DNA of 64,000 bases from Pseudomonas mucoides (GTDB taxonomy: Bacteria; Pseudomonadota; Gammaproteobacteria; Pseudomonadales; Pseudomonadaceae). The notes below the pieces were generated by a model. That model was given only the letters and a program-made list of their open reading frames with translations, had not been told where the DNA came from and ran no database searches. Position numbers and translations under genes: made by a program. Of the stretch, positions 1 to 8,259 are shown piece after piece (the stretch's first letter is position 1; each line of letters starts with the position of its first letter). Location of the stretch: contig NZ_JACOPW010000005.1 in assembly GCF_015461845.1 (NCBI RefSeq), positions 1-64,000 on the forward strand. The letters are read 5' to 3'.

Positions 1-164
1 CGCCACTGCGGACCACCGAGTACAACTACGAAATCAACTACGGCTTCCACGTTACCAACTGGCTGACCGTGCGTCCTAACCTGCAATACATCACTCACCC
101 GGGCGGTGTTGATGAAGTCGATAACGCACTGGTGGCCGGCCTGAAAATTCAGTCGGTGTTCTAA
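1..164 (+). CDS. oprB: Carbohydrate porin OprB, C-terminal end (partial)
   Basis: Only the last 53 residues lie in the window (reading frame from base 3). They read as alternating aromatic/polar beta strands, with PNLQYITHPGG near the end and a terminal ...KIQSVF ending in Phe, the usual C-terminal signature of outer-membrane barrels assembled by BAM. The motif 'RPNLQYITHPGG' is typical of the OprB glucose porin family. Position upstream of a hexose-6-phosphate mutarotase and hexR fits the Pseudomonas glucose uptake cluster (gts ABC transporter, oprB, mutarotase). The family assignment rests on a short fragment plus context. Confidence 0.8.
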   Translation, partial: PLRTTEYNYEINYGFHVTNWLTVRPNLQYITHPGGVDEVDNALVAGLKIQSVF

Positions 165-202
165 CGCTGTTGCGATAAGCTCCTCTCTATGTGCGCATAT
201 TT

Positions 203-232
203 GCGGACAGCCCAGGCTGTCCGCTTTTTTTT
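203..232 (+). terminator. Rho-independent terminator after oprB
   Basis: Perfect 10-bp stem GCGGACAGCC / GGCTGTCCGC with a 2-base loop, followed by a run of T and then a run of G. It lies 38 bases after the oprB stop codon. It separates oprB from the mutarotase gene, though readthrough is possible. Confidence 0.85.
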
Positions 233-278
233 GGGGGGGGCGCGCCCCGGCAACAGATGATTTTCAGGACCGTGGCAC

Positions 279-1133
279 ATGCATGAGCATCCGCTACAAC
301 GCTTCTTCAAATCCTTGCGCGAACGTCCGGTGTTTGCGTGGGAGCGCTATCAGAAGCGCGACGTGTTGGTGATCGATCATCCGCTGTGTCAGGCGGTGTT
401 CAGTCGCCAGGGCGCGCAGTTGCTGCATTTCCAGCCTGCGGGTCAAAAGCCCTGGCTCTGGTGCGCGGCGAAGTGGCCGCAGGTCGGTGCGATTCGTGGT
501 GGCGTGCCTGTGTGCTGGCCTTGGTATGGCCGTCATCCAAGCGAAAACGCTTGGCCTTCCCATGGTTGGGCACGGCTGATCGACTGGAAGCTGCTCGACA
601 GCAGCCACGATGACGATGGCGTGCGATTGCACTGGCAACTGCAGTTGTGTGACTGGCAGGTGGACCTGCACGCCCATTTGGGCGAACGCATGGATTTGCG
701 CCTGAGCACCGAGCATCAAGACACCTTGCCGTGCCAATTGAGTCAGGCGTTGCACGCTTACTGGCGTATTGGTGACGTGGGTGAGGTAGCGCTGTCTGGG
801 CTCGAGGGCGCGCAGGGGTATGATCACTTGAATCGCCAGGTTTGCCAGCAGGAGGGGGAGTTGCGGGTCGATGGCGGTTGCCAGCGCGTGTTCCAGCACG
901 ACGGCGAGTTGCAGCTCAAGGACCACGCTTGGCAACGTGAATTGTGCATCGATACCGGTGACCATTCGGACACGGTGGTCTGGCATCCCGGCTCGCGGCC
1001 ATTGCTGGGGGTGAGCTGGAATGAGATTTCAGAATTCGTGTGTGTGGAAGCGGCGAGTGGCGGCGCCCATCGCCTGAGCCTGGCGCCAGGAGAGAGGGCG
1101 CATTTGAGTTTGCAGGCGCGGGTTGGCGTTTAG
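279..1133 (+). CDS. D-hexose-6-phosphate mutarotase (aldose 1-epimerase-like)
   Basis: A 284-residue cytosolic enzyme expected to interconvert the alpha and beta anomers of glucose 6-phosphate, which would feed the beta anomer to Zwf. The family core is visible: GGVPVCWPWYG at about 74-84, the PSHGWAR motif carrying the likely catalytic His95, and WNEISEFVCVE near the C terminus holding the likely catalytic Glu. Length matches the YeaD/HexM family. Position between oprB and hexR is the standard Pseudomonas arrangement. The ATG at 279 has a weak upstream ribosome-binding site, so the start is less certain than the family. Confidence 0.88.
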   Translation: MHEHPLQRFFKSLRERPVFAWERYQKRDVLVIDHPLCQAVFSRQGAQLLHFQPAGQKPWLWCAAKWPQVGAIRGGVPVCWPWYGRHPSENAWPSHGWARLIDWKLLDSSHDDDGVRLHWQLQLCDWQVDLHAHLGERMDLRLSTEHQDTLPCQLSQALHAYWRIGDVGEVALSGLEGAQGYDHLNRQVCQQEGELRVDGGCQRVFQHDGELQLKDHAWQRELCIDTGDHSDTVVWHPGSRPLLGVSWNEISEFVCVEAASGGAHRLSLAPGERAHLSLQARVGV

Positions 1134-1156
1134 CTCAAGATTGCGGTGGTGCGGCT

Positions 1157-1188
1157 GGCCTCATCGCGAGCTTGCTCGCGATGAGGCC
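1157..1188. repeat. Single compact REP hairpin
   Basis: Perfect 15-bp inverted repeat GGCCTCATCGCGAGC / GCTCGCGATGAGGCC with a 2-base loop, placed between the convergent mutarotase and hexR genes. It shares the GCGAGC/GCTCGC core of the other REP pairs in the window and may also stop transcription from either side. Confidence 0.8.
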
Positions 1189-1212
1189 CTGTCAGGCTGC
1201 GGAGATGCCAGG

Positions 1213-2082
1213 TTAGTTGAACTCATCCCCAACCGGATACCGGCTCGCATTCAGGCTTTCTTTGATCTTGCGCAAATGCGGCTGGAAATCCACCCCGCGA
1301 CGCAGCGTCATGCCGGTCGCCAGCACGTCCAGCACGGTCAGCTGGATGATGCGTGAAGTCATCGGCATGTAGATGTCGGTGTCTTCCGGCAGTGGAATAT
1401 TCAGGCTCAGCGTACTGGCCTTGGCCAACGGCGAACCCTCGGCGGTCAGGCCCAGCACCGACGCACCGTTCTCACGGGCGATGCGCGCCACTTCCACCAG
1501 TTCGCGGGTGCGGCCGGTGTAGGAAATGATCACGAACAATTCGCCGGTGTGCGCCACCGACGCAATCATGCGTTGCATCAGTACGTCGGCGTGGGCGGTG
1601 ACGGCCAGGTTGAAGCGGAAGAACTTGTGCTGCGCGTCCAGCGCCACCGGGGCCGAGGCGCCGAGGCCGAAGAAGTGGATCTGCCGGGCCTGGATCAACA
1701 GGTCGACGGCGCGGCTGATCAGGTTCGGGTCCAACGCCTGCAGGGCACTGTCCAGTGAGGCGATGGCGCTGCCGAAAATCTTCTTTGTATAGGCTTCAGG
1801 GTTGTCATCGGCCTCGACCGCGCGGCTGACATACGCCGCGCCACTGGCCAGGCTTTGGGCCAACTGAAGTTTGAGTTCCGGGTAGCCGCTGACGCCGAAC
1901 GAGCGGCAGAAGCGGTTGACGGTCGGCTCGCTGACCTTGGAGGCCTGGGCGAGCGCAGCGATGCTGAACCGGGTGGCCTGCTCTGGGTTGAGCAGGATCA
2001 CTTCGGCGACTTTACGTTCCGCCTTGTTCAGGTCTTCAAGGCGATTCTGGATCTGTTCCAGTAAATTTCGCACGCGGTCCAT
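1213..2082 (-). CDS. hexR: HexR, RpiR-family repressor of glucose catabolism
   Basis: A 289-residue regulator with an N-terminal RpiR helix-turn-helix (about 1-80, with FSIAALAQASKVSEPTVNRFCRS as the HTH core) and a SIS sugar-isomerase fold (about 120-255). In Pseudomonas HexR senses 2-keto-3-deoxy-6-phosphogluconate and releases zwf-pgl-eda, edd-glk and gap promoters. It is divergent from zwf with a 217-bp intergenic region that contains a HexR-like palindrome, the usual arrangement. Length and start are typical; AGGAACACAT-type sequence precedes the ATG. Confidence 0.96.
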   Translation of the reverse strand: MDRVRNLLEQIQNRLEDLNKAERKVAEVILLNPEQATRFSIAALAQASKVSEPTVNRFCRSFGVSGYPELKLQLAQSLASGAAYVSRAVEADDNPEAYTKKIFGSAIASLDSALQALDPNLISRAVDLLIQARQIHFFGLGASAPVALDAQHKFFRFNLAVTAHADVLMQRMIASVAHTGELFVIISYTGRTRELVEVARIARENGASVLGLTAEGSPLAKASTLSLNIPLPEDTDIYMPMTSRIIQLTVLDVLATGMTLRRGVDFQPHLRKIKESLNASRYPVGDEFN

Positions 2083-2218
2083 ATGTGTTCCTTGGGTCAG
2101 CTGCGGAAATTAGAGTTCGGCTATGCCAAAAGGGCCTTGGATGCGGCCCCAAACGGTGGCCTATCCTACTGATGGCTCCGAGCGGCTACCACTCGGATTC
2201 TGTATTTTGCGAAAATGT

Positions 2219-2234
2219 TGTGGTTATTACTACA
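2219..2234. promoter_or_regulatory. Probable HexR operator upstream of zwf
   Basis: The 16-base TGTGGTTATTACTACA is an imperfect palindrome (TGTGGTTA against TGTAGTAA on the other strand), matching the TGTA-T...A-TACA style of HexR sites known in Pseudomonas and other gammaproteobacteria. It sits 66 bases before the zwf start, in the hexR-zwf intergenic region, where repression of zwf and possibly hexR itself would be expected. Confidence 0.7.
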
Positions 2235-2299
2235 TTTTCTCTTGAGCGATGCCTTAAAAAAAGGTATTTGTAGCTTAACTTGATAAAAGAACAAACATC

Positions 2300-3769
2300 A
2301 TGCCTTCGATTACGGTTGAACCGTGCACCTTTGCCTTGTTCGGCGCCCTCGGCGACCTGGCTTTGCGCAAGCTGTTTCCTGCCCTCTATCAACTCGATGG
2401 CGCAGGCCTTCTGCACGAGGATACGCGCATTATCGCGCTGGCCCGCGAGCCCGGCACCGAGCAGCAGCACCTGGCATTCATCGGCGCCGAACTGCGTCGT
2501 TATGTGGGCGCCAAAGAGCTGGACGAAGCCGTGGTCGAGCGCTTTCTGGCGCGGCTGACCTACCTGCACGTGGACTTCCTCAAGGCTGACGATTACATCG
2601 CCCTGGCCGATATGGCCGGCAGCGCCCAGCGTGTGATTGCCTACTTTGCCACGCCGGCCGCTGTGTACGGCGGGATTTGCGAGAACCTGGCCAAAGTCGG
2701 CCTCGCGGAAAACACCCGCGTGGTGCTGGAAAAACCGATCGGCTCGGACCTGGAATCCTCGCGCAAGGTCAACGACGCGGTGGCGCAGTTTTTCCCGGAA
2801 AACCGCACCTATCGCATCGACCACTACCTGGGCAAAGAGACGGTTCAAAACCTCATTGCCCTGCGTTTCGCCAACAGCCTGTTCGAAACCCAGTGGAACC
2901 AGAACTACATCTCCCACGTGGAAATCACCGTGGCCGAGAAGGTCGGGATCGAAGGCCGCTGGGGTTACTTCGACAAGGCCGGGCAGCTGCGGGACATGAT
3001 CCAGAATCACCTGCTGCAACTGCTCTGCCTGATCGCCATGGACCCACCGGCCGACCTGTCCGCCGACAGCATCCGCGACGAGAAAGTCAAAGTCCTCAAG
3101 GCACTTGCGCCGATCAGCCCGGAAGGCCTGACCACTCAGGTGGTGCGCGGTCAATACATCGCCGGCTACAGCGAAGGCAAGCCGGTGCCGGGTTACCTGG
3201 AAGAGCCCAATTCGAACACCCAGAGCGACACCGAAACCTTCGTCGCCTTGCGTGCCGATATCCGCAATTGGCGTTGGGCCGGCGTACCGTTTTACCTGCG
3301 CACCGGCAAGCGCATGCCGCAGAAGCTGTCGCAGATCGTCATTCACTTCAAGGAACCGTCGCACTACATCTTCGCCCCCGAGCAGCGCCTGCAAATCAGC
3401 AACAAGCTGATTATCCGCCTGCAACCGGACGAAGGCATTTCCTTGCGCGTGATGACCAAAGAACAAGGCCTGGACAAGGGCATGCAGCTGCGCAGCGGTC
3501 CGTTGCAGCTGAATTTTTCCGACACCTATCGCAGCGCGCGGATTCCCGATGCCTACGAGCGGTTGTTGCTGGAAGTGATGCGCGGCAATCAGAACCTGTT
3601 TGTCCGTAAAGATGAAATCGAAGCCGCGTGGAAGTGGTGTGACCAGTTGATCGCCGGGTGGAAAAAATCCGGTGATGCGCCCAAGCCTTACGCGGCCGGG
3701 TCCTGGGGACCGATGAGCTCCATTGCTCTGATCACGCGGGACGGGAGGTCGTGGTATGGCGATATCTGA
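2300..3769 (+). CDS. zwf: Glucose-6-phosphate 1-dehydrogenase
   Basis: A 489-residue NAD(P)+-dependent enzyme oxidising glucose 6-phosphate to 6-phosphogluconolactone, the entry to the Entner-Doudoroff route. Visible landmarks are the Rossmann motif FGALGDLALRKL at 13-24, EKPIG near 145, and the substrate-binding DHYLGKE starting at Asp174. Full family length. First gene of zwf-pgl-eda; pgl starts 14 bases before the zwf stop, which suggests translational coupling. Expected to be repressed by the adjacent HexR through the palindrome at 2219. Confidence 0.97.
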   Translation: MPSITVEPCTFALFGALGDLALRKLFPALYQLDGAGLLHEDTRIIALAREPGTEQQHLAFIGAELRRYVGAKELDEAVVERFLARLTYLHVDFLKADDYIALADMAGSAQRVIAYFATPAAVYGGICENLAKVGLAENTRVVLEKPIGSDLESSRKVNDAVAQFFPENRTYRIDHYLGKETVQNLIALRFANSLFETQWNQNYISHVEITVAEKVGIEGRWGYFDKAGQLRDMIQNHLLQLLCLIAMDPPADLSADSIRDEKVKVLKALAPISPEGLTTQVVRGQYIAGYSEGKPVPGYLEEPNSNTQSDTETFVALRADIRNWRWAGVPFYLRTGKRMPQKLSQIVIHFKEPSHYIFAPEQRLQISNKLIIRLQPDEGISLRVMTKEQGLDKGMQLRSGPLQLNFSDTYRSARIPDAYERLLLEVMRGNQNLFVRKDEIEAAWKWCDQLIAGWKKSGDAPKPYAAGSWGPMSSIALITRDGRSWYGDI

Positions 3770-4469
3770 TTTGAAACTGCCTCAGGGCGTCAGCGCCCAT
3801 GAGTTCAAGAGCCCGGTGCTGTTGGCACAAGCGCTGGCACTGTCGGTGGCCAAGCAACTGAGCGAAGCGATCGAGGCCCAGGGCACCGCCACGCTGGTGG
3901 TGTCTGGCGGTCGCAGTCCGGTGGCGTTTTTCCAGCACCTGGCCAAGCAGGCACTGGACTGGTCGAACGTGGTGGTCAGCCTGGCTGACGAGCGTTGGGT
4001 GCCGGTGGAACATGCCGACAGCAATGCCGGTCTGCTCAAGCGTTATCTGTTGCAAGGCCCGGCGGCCAAGGCTCAGTTCCTGAGTCTGTACAGCGCCAGC
4101 GCCAACCTGGAACAGGCGGCCGAGCAGGCCGACCGTTTGTTGTCCGAACTGCCGGTGATCGACGTGCTGGTGCTGGGCATGGGCGACGACGGCCACACCG
4201 CCTCGTTGTTCCCGAACAGCCCGAACCTGGCCGACGCCTTGAAAGTCGACGGCACACGCCGCTGCTACCCGATGCTGGCGCCGACCGTGCCGCATCAGCG
4301 CCTGACCATGAGCCGTGCGCTGCTGGCCTCGGCCAAACACAAAGTGCTATCGATTTCCGGTCAATCCAAGCTGACCACACTGAGTGCCGCATTGGCCGTC
4401 GACGATGTCGCCGCCATGCCGATTCGCGCGTTTTTGCAACCTACGTTAGAGATTTACTGGTGCCCATGA
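3756..4469 (+). CDS. pgl: 6-phosphogluconolactonase
   Basis: A 237-residue cytosolic hydrolase converting 6-phosphoglucono-1,5-lactone to 6-phosphogluconate. NagB/DevB-type motifs are present: VVSGGRSP near 48, SLADERWVP near 78, and GMGDDGHTASLFP near 143-155, which carries the active-site Asp/His. Its start overlaps the end of zwf and a possible ATGA junction leads into eda, so the three genes form one operon. Confidence 0.95.
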   Translation: MAISDLKLPQGVSAHEFKSPVLLAQALALSVAKQLSEAIEAQGTATLVVSGGRSPVAFFQHLAKQALDWSNVVVSLADERWVPVEHADSNAGLLKRYLLQGPAAKAQFLSLYSASANLEQAAEQADRLLSELPVIDVLVLGMGDDGHTASLFPNSPNLADALKVDGTRRCYPMLAPTVPHQRLTMSRALLASAKHKVLSISGQSKLTTLSAALAVDDVAAMPIRAFLQPTLEIYWCP

Positions 4470-4486
4470 GCCAAGGAACAGCCGCT

Positions 4487-5152
4487 ATGACAACCCCATC
4501 CCCGACCGTATCCATGGCGGACAAAGTTGCCCTGATCGACAGCCTCTGCGCCAAGGCGCGGATTCTGCCGGTGATCACCATCGCTCGCGAGCAGGACGTG
4601 CTGCCACTGGCCGACGCCCTGGCCGCCGGTGGCCTGACCGCCCTGGAAGTGACCCTGCGTTCGCAGTTCGGCCTCAAGGCCATCCAGATCCTGCGCGAAC
4701 AGCGTCCGGAACTGATGACCGGTGCCGGCACCGTGCTCGATCGCCACATGCTCGCCGCCGCCGAAGCGGCCGGTTCGCAGTTCATCGTCACACCGGGCAT
4801 CACCCGTGATTTGCTTGAAGCCAGCGTCAACAGCCCGATCCCGCTGTTGCCGGGGATCAGCAACGCCTCCGGCATCATGGAAGGCTATGGCCTGGGCTAT
4901 CGCCGCTTCAAGCTGTTCCCGGCGGAAGTCAGCGGCGGCGTCGCGGCCATCAAGGCCCTCGGCGGTCCATTCGGCGAAGTGAAATTCTGCCCGACTGGTG
5001 GCGTCGGCCCGGCCAACATCAAGAGCTACATGGCGTTGAAAAACGTGATGTGCGTGGGCGGTAGCTGGATGCTTGATCCGGAGTGGATCAAGAACGGCGA
5101 CTGGGCCCGCATTCAGGAATGCACCGCCGAGGCCTTGGCGCTGCTGGACTGA
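4487..5152 (+). CDS. eda: KDPG/KHG aldolase (Entner-Doudoroff aldolase)
   Basis: A 221-residue class I aldolase cleaving 2-keto-3-deoxy-6-phosphogluconate to pyruvate and glyceraldehyde 3-phosphate. It shows ALEVTLRS (catalytic Glu), GAGTVLD, FIVTPG and YRRFKLFPAE, whose Lys forms the Schiff base. Start chosen at 4487 because AAGGA lies 9 bases upstream; an alternative ATG at 4466 overlaps the pgl stop and would add seven residues. Last gene of zwf-pgl-eda, followed by a terminator. Confidence 0.96.
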   Translation: MTTPSPTVSMADKVALIDSLCAKARILPVITIAREQDVLPLADALAAGGLTALEVTLRSQFGLKAIQILREQRPELMTGAGTVLDRHMLAAAEAAGSQFIVTPGITRDLLEASVNSPIPLLPGISNASGIMEGYGLGYRRFKLFPAEVSGGVAAIKALGGPFGEVKFCPTGGVGPANIKSYMALKNVMCVGGSWMLDPEWIKNGDWARIQECTAEALALLD

Positions 5153-5192
5153 TCCGCTTTACCTGACACTTCGTTGTGTGTTCTACGGCTTT

Positions 5193-5225
5193 ACGGTGCG
5201 CTTGGTCGGTGCACCGTTTTTTTTT
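5193..5225 (+). terminator. Rho-independent terminator after eda
   Basis: Stem ACGGTGC / GCACCGT with an 11-base loop, followed by nine T residues. It closes the zwf-pgl-eda operon. Confidence 0.85.
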
Positions 5226-5366
5226 GCCCGCAAAAAACTGGCCATCGAAATTCCTTATAGCGGCCTTCGGCAGTTGCTACAGGTCTTCCTCGAGCGATAC
5301 ATAGTTACCGCATCTCACCACTCGCCCGACGTTAATCTGCACGCTTCTTATGAAAGAGAGAACGTC

Positions 5367-6092
5367 ATGGACGACAACACCTCAGTTGCACCCGCATCAC
5401 CGGTTTACCTGCTATCTCCTGAGCAGATCCCCGGCCCGTATTTCCGCAATCCAAAACTGATCCGGCGCAACATCAGCGAAGGCGCCGATGGTGTTCCCTT
5501 GGTGCTGCGCCTGCAAATCGTTGATGCCATGACCGGGCAACCTGTCACCGGCGCGCTGGTCGATATCTGGCATTGCAATGCGCGCGGGTTTTATTCGGGC
5601 TGGAGCAGGATTGATCCAGACAAGGAAGTGGACAACGGTGACATCGGCTCGGTCCCGCGCACCGACGACGACACCTACCTGCGAGGCGGGCAGTTCACCG
5701 ACAGGCAAGGCGTCGTGCGGTTTACCACGGTCTATCCGGGGTTCTACGCCGGCCGTGCGCTGCACATTCACGTCGCCGTGCGCATCACCGCCGGCAACAA
5801 TTACCTGGAAGAACGGCATGTCGCCTGGGTCGGTCAGTTGTACTTGCCCGAGGTGGCGTCGCGCTCGGTCCTCAACTCACGTGAGTACAGCGGTCGCAAG
5901 TCCTTGGCGCTGACCAACGATGAAGACGTTTACTACAAGCACCACAGCGGCGAAGCGTCGACCTTGAACGTGCACACCCTCAGCCGGGATTCGAATGAAG
6001 ATGGCTTCTTCGGCGCCACGACCATAGGCATCGACACCTTCGCGGTGTCATCGCACATCAAGCCCGAGGATTTCGACAAGTACACCGTATGA
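5367..6092 (+). CDS. Intradiol ring-cleavage dioxygenase family protein
   Basis: A 241-residue protein of the protocatechuate 3,4-dioxygenase/catechol 1,2-dioxygenase fold, non-haem Fe(III) type. All four expected iron ligands can be placed: Tyr76 in NARGFYSGW, Tyr127 in YPGFYAGR, and His133 and His135 in LHIHV. The start at 5367 follows GAAAGAGAG. It stands alone, without an alpha subunit or a catechol/beta-ketoadipate operon, so it may be one of the stand-alone intradiol-like proteins whose substrate is unknown. It converges with the aminotransferase gene at a 2-base gap. Confidence 0.85.
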   Translation: MDDNTSVAPASPVYLLSPEQIPGPYFRNPKLIRRNISEGADGVPLVLRLQIVDAMTGQPVTGALVDIWHCNARGFYSGWSRIDPDKEVDNGDIGSVPRTDDDTYLRGGQFTDRQGVVRFTTVYPGFYAGRALHIHVAVRITAGNNYLEERHVAWVGQLYLPEVASRSVLNSREYSGRKSLALTNDEDVYYKHHSGEASTLNVHTLSRDSNEDGFFGATTIGIDTFAVSSHIKPEDFDKYTV

Positions 6093-6094
6093 CC

Positions 6095-7276
6095 TCAGCG
6101 CAGTTCGCTCAGCGCCCGGGCCAGCAGTTGCATGTGTACGGCGGTGGTGGTCAGGCCCGGGGTGATGCGAATGCACGGACCACTCGCGGCACCGCTGCGC
6201 ATGACGGTAAACAGGTTGTAGTCGTTGAGCAGTCGCTCGACCATCGGTTGTTGATCGGCTTGTCGGGTGAAACGCATCGACGTGATGCCGCAATACAAGC
6301 GAGGATCATCCGGCGTCATCACTTCGATCCCCGGGAGTTCGCGCACTTCGCGCACCCACAGATTGCGCAAGTAGTTGAGCCGGGCACTTTTGGCGGCGGA
6401 CCCGCCCATGGCCTGATGTTCTTCGAACACCAGCGGCAAGGTCAGCAGCGCCGGAATATTGGGCGTGCTGTACGGCGTGCGTGCACGAATATCGGTGACC
6501 GGGAAATGCACCTCGCCCATGTCCGGGTCGATATCGGCCAGGCGCTCGGGCGCGATGTAGATGAAGCCCAGGGTCAGCGGCGCGCCGATCCATTTGTGCA
6601 GGTTGAAGCCGGCGAACGAGACACCGAGTTCATCGAGCTTGAAGTCAATCTGCCCCAGTGCGTGGGCGCCATCGAGGATCACATCGACGCCGTGTTCCTT
6701 GGCGGCGGCGGCAATCGCCTGCACCGGCATCACCAGGCCGGTGCGGTGGGTGACGTGAGTCAGGGCCATCAGTTTGAGTTTGGGATAACGCGCAAAAGCG
6801 TCGCGGTAGCTGGCCAGCAAACTGTCGAAACTGGCGGGGTGGGCGTGATTGATTTCGATCACCTCGACCCCGCGATTGCGCGCCAGCCAACGCATCGCGC
6901 CTTTGACGGTGTCGTATTCCAGATCGCTGAACAGCACTTGATCGCCCGGTTGCAGGCGGTTGTAGTTGCGGATCAACGATTGCATGCCGTCCGAAGCGTT
7001 GCGGGTCAGGGCGACGGCTTCGGCGGGCACGTCCACCAACTCGGCCAGTTGCGCGCGGATCTGCAGGATTTCACCCTGTTCGAAGCGCTGGCGGACATAC
7101 ACCGAGTTGCTGCGATTGATGAGCTCGATGTTGCGCTGGTATTCCTCGACCACCGTTCGCGACATGCGCCCGAAGTAACCGTTTTCCAGGTTGATCGGGC
7201 CGGGTTCGACGGCGTAGCGATCGGCAAAGGTCTTCCAGAAGGATTCATCACGGGCGCGGCGGGTGTTATCGGGCAT
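6095..7276 (-). CDS. Class V aminotransferase-fold PLP enzyme
   Basis: A 393-residue PLP enzyme of the cysteine desulfurase/isopenicillin N epimerase-like branch. The cofactor motif is clear: DGAHALGQ with Asp202 and His205, and the Schiff-base Lys228 in NLHKWIGAP. No desulfurase active-site Cys loop or Suf/Isc neighbours are seen, so cysteine desulfurase is unlikely; an epimerase, lyase or aminotransferase acting on an amino acid is more likely. Probably co-transcribed with the DUF3820 gene 17 bases upstream. Confidence 0.85.
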   Translation of the reverse strand: MPDNTRRARDESFWKTFADRYAVEPGPINLENGYFGRMSRTVVEEYQRNIELINRSNSVYVRQRFEQGEILQIRAQLAELVDVPAEAVALTRNASDGMQSLIRNYNRLQPGDQVLFSDLEYDTVKGAMRWLARNRGVEVIEINHAHPASFDSLLASYRDAFARYPKLKLMALTHVTHRTGLVMPVQAIAAAAKEHGVDVILDGAHALGQIDFKLDELGVSFAGFNLHKWIGAPLTLGFIYIAPERLADIDPDMGEVHFPVTDIRARTPYSTPNIPALLTLPLVFEEHQAMGGSAAKSARLNYLRNLWVREVRELPGIEVMTPDDPRLYCGITSMRFTRQADQQPMVERLLNDYNLFTVMRSGAASGPCIRITPGLTTTAVHMQLLARALSELR

Positions 7277-7293
7277 GGGCTACTCGGTCAGGA

Positions 7294-7530
7294 TCAATGG
7301 CGGGGCGCAGGTTTGCCGTGTTTGGCGCGCAGGGGTTCTAGCAGTTCCGACAAGCCGTTGTGGTCGATTTCCTGCATCAAGGCCAGCAAGCCACCGAGTT
7401 CTCCATGGGGAAATCCTTCCCGGGCAAACCAGTTCAGGTACTGGCCGGGCAGGTCGGCAATGATCCGGCCCTTGTATTTGCCGAAGGGCATTTCGCGAGT
7501 GATCAGCAGTTCGAGTTTTTCAGGGTTCAT
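7294..7530 (-). CDS. DUF3820 family small protein
   Basis: A 78-residue protein whose core MPFGKYKGR, DLPGQYLNWFAREGFP and GELGGLLALMQEI matches DUF3820, a small conserved family found in many Proteobacteria. Members were linked to quorum-sensing-regulated virulence in P. aeruginosa, but the biochemical role is not established. It lies 17 bases upstream of the PLP enzyme gene on the same strand, so the pair is likely one transcript. Confidence 0.8.
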   Translation of the reverse strand: MNPEKLELLITREMPFGKYKGRIIADLPGQYLNWFAREGFPHGELGGLLALMQEIDHNGLSELLEPLRAKHGKPAPRH

Positions 7531-7734
7531 CAGTGGGTCGTCTTGATTCTATGCGTCTGGAAAATACAGGCATTCTGCATGCAGGCCAATTGACAGATCA
7601 TGCAAAAAAAACGGATACAGATTTTGCTGTTTTATATAACTGATTGAAAAATAACGAATAAATAATCGGTCAGAAGCTGGCATGCAGGGTGCAACAGTCA
7701 TTGCATCTTTCATCAACCCGCAAGGAATTGAAAA

Positions 7735-8202
7735 ATGACCGACATGAATAAAGAAGCCATCTCTGTACTCAACGACCTGATTGAAACCAGCAAAGACGGT
7801 CAGGAAGGGTTCAAGACTTGCGCTGAAGACATCAAGCACCCAGAACTCAAAACGCTGTTCGTTCAGCGTTCTGCCGATTGCGCCACCGCCGCTGCTGAAT
7901 TGCAATCAGCCGTGCGTTCGATGGGGGGTGATCCGGAAACTTCTACCAGTGTCAGCGGCGACTTGCACCGTCGTTGGGTCGACGTGAAGTCGATGTTCAC
8001 CGGCAAAGACGAAGAAGCCGTTCTGAACGAAGCCGAACGCGGTGAAGACCACGCGCTGAAGGCTTACCGCGAAGCCATGGAGAAAATCAACAAACACAAC
8101 CTGGTGGGTATTCGTGATCTGGTTGAACGTCAGTACCACGGCGTGCAACGCAATCATGACCAGGTGAAAGCCCTGCGTAACCAGGCTCGCGCACGCTCGT
8201 AA
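7735..8202 (+). CDS. PA2169/DUF2383 family four-helix-bundle protein
   Basis: A 155-residue helical protein with the ferritin-like pattern of DUF2383: MNKEAISVLNDLIETSKDGQEGF at the N terminus, then long amphipathic helices with scattered Glu/His (for example GEDHALKAYREAM and VERQYHGVQRNHDQVKALR). AAGGAA lies 8-9 bases before the ATG. Family members are often stress-induced or under RpoS; no catalytic activity is known. Flanked by a bidirectional terminator. The 204 bases upstream are AT-rich and hold no gene. Confidence 0.85.
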   Translation: MTDMNKEAISVLNDLIETSKDGQEGFKTCAEDIKHPELKTLFVQRSADCATAAAELQSAVRSMGGDPETSTSVSGDLHRRWVDVKSMFTGKDEEAVLNEAERGEDHALKAYREAMEKINKHNLVGIRDLVERQYHGVQRNHDQVKALRNQARARS

Positions 8203-8218
8203 GCGTTCGTTGCCTGCC

Positions 8219-8247
8219 AAAAAACGCCAGCCAGTCTGGCGTTTTTT
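8219..8247. terminator. Bidirectional terminator
   Basis: AAAAACGCCAG / CTGGCGTTTTT stem with a 5-base loop; T-runs occur on both strands. It serves the DUF2383 gene on the plus strand and the MaoC hydratase gene on the minus strand. Confidence 0.85.
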
Positions 8248-8259
8248 ATGCCTGGTCGA

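Noticed and set aside
225..240. T8-G8 run after the oprB hairpin as a phase-variable tract
   Set aside because: It lies directly after the terminator stem and in no coding region; the T-run is explained by the terminator, and the G-run is 39 bases from the next start.
2186..3466. Long open frame antisense to zwf (426 codons)
   Set aside because: It is a shadow of the GC-rich zwf coding sequence; the protein has no recognisable domain and is His/Gly/Val biased as such shadows are.
6089..7546. Plus-strand frame of 485 codons opposite the class V PLP enzyme
   Set aside because: The minus-strand gene has the complete PLP motif; the plus frame has none and is composition-biased.
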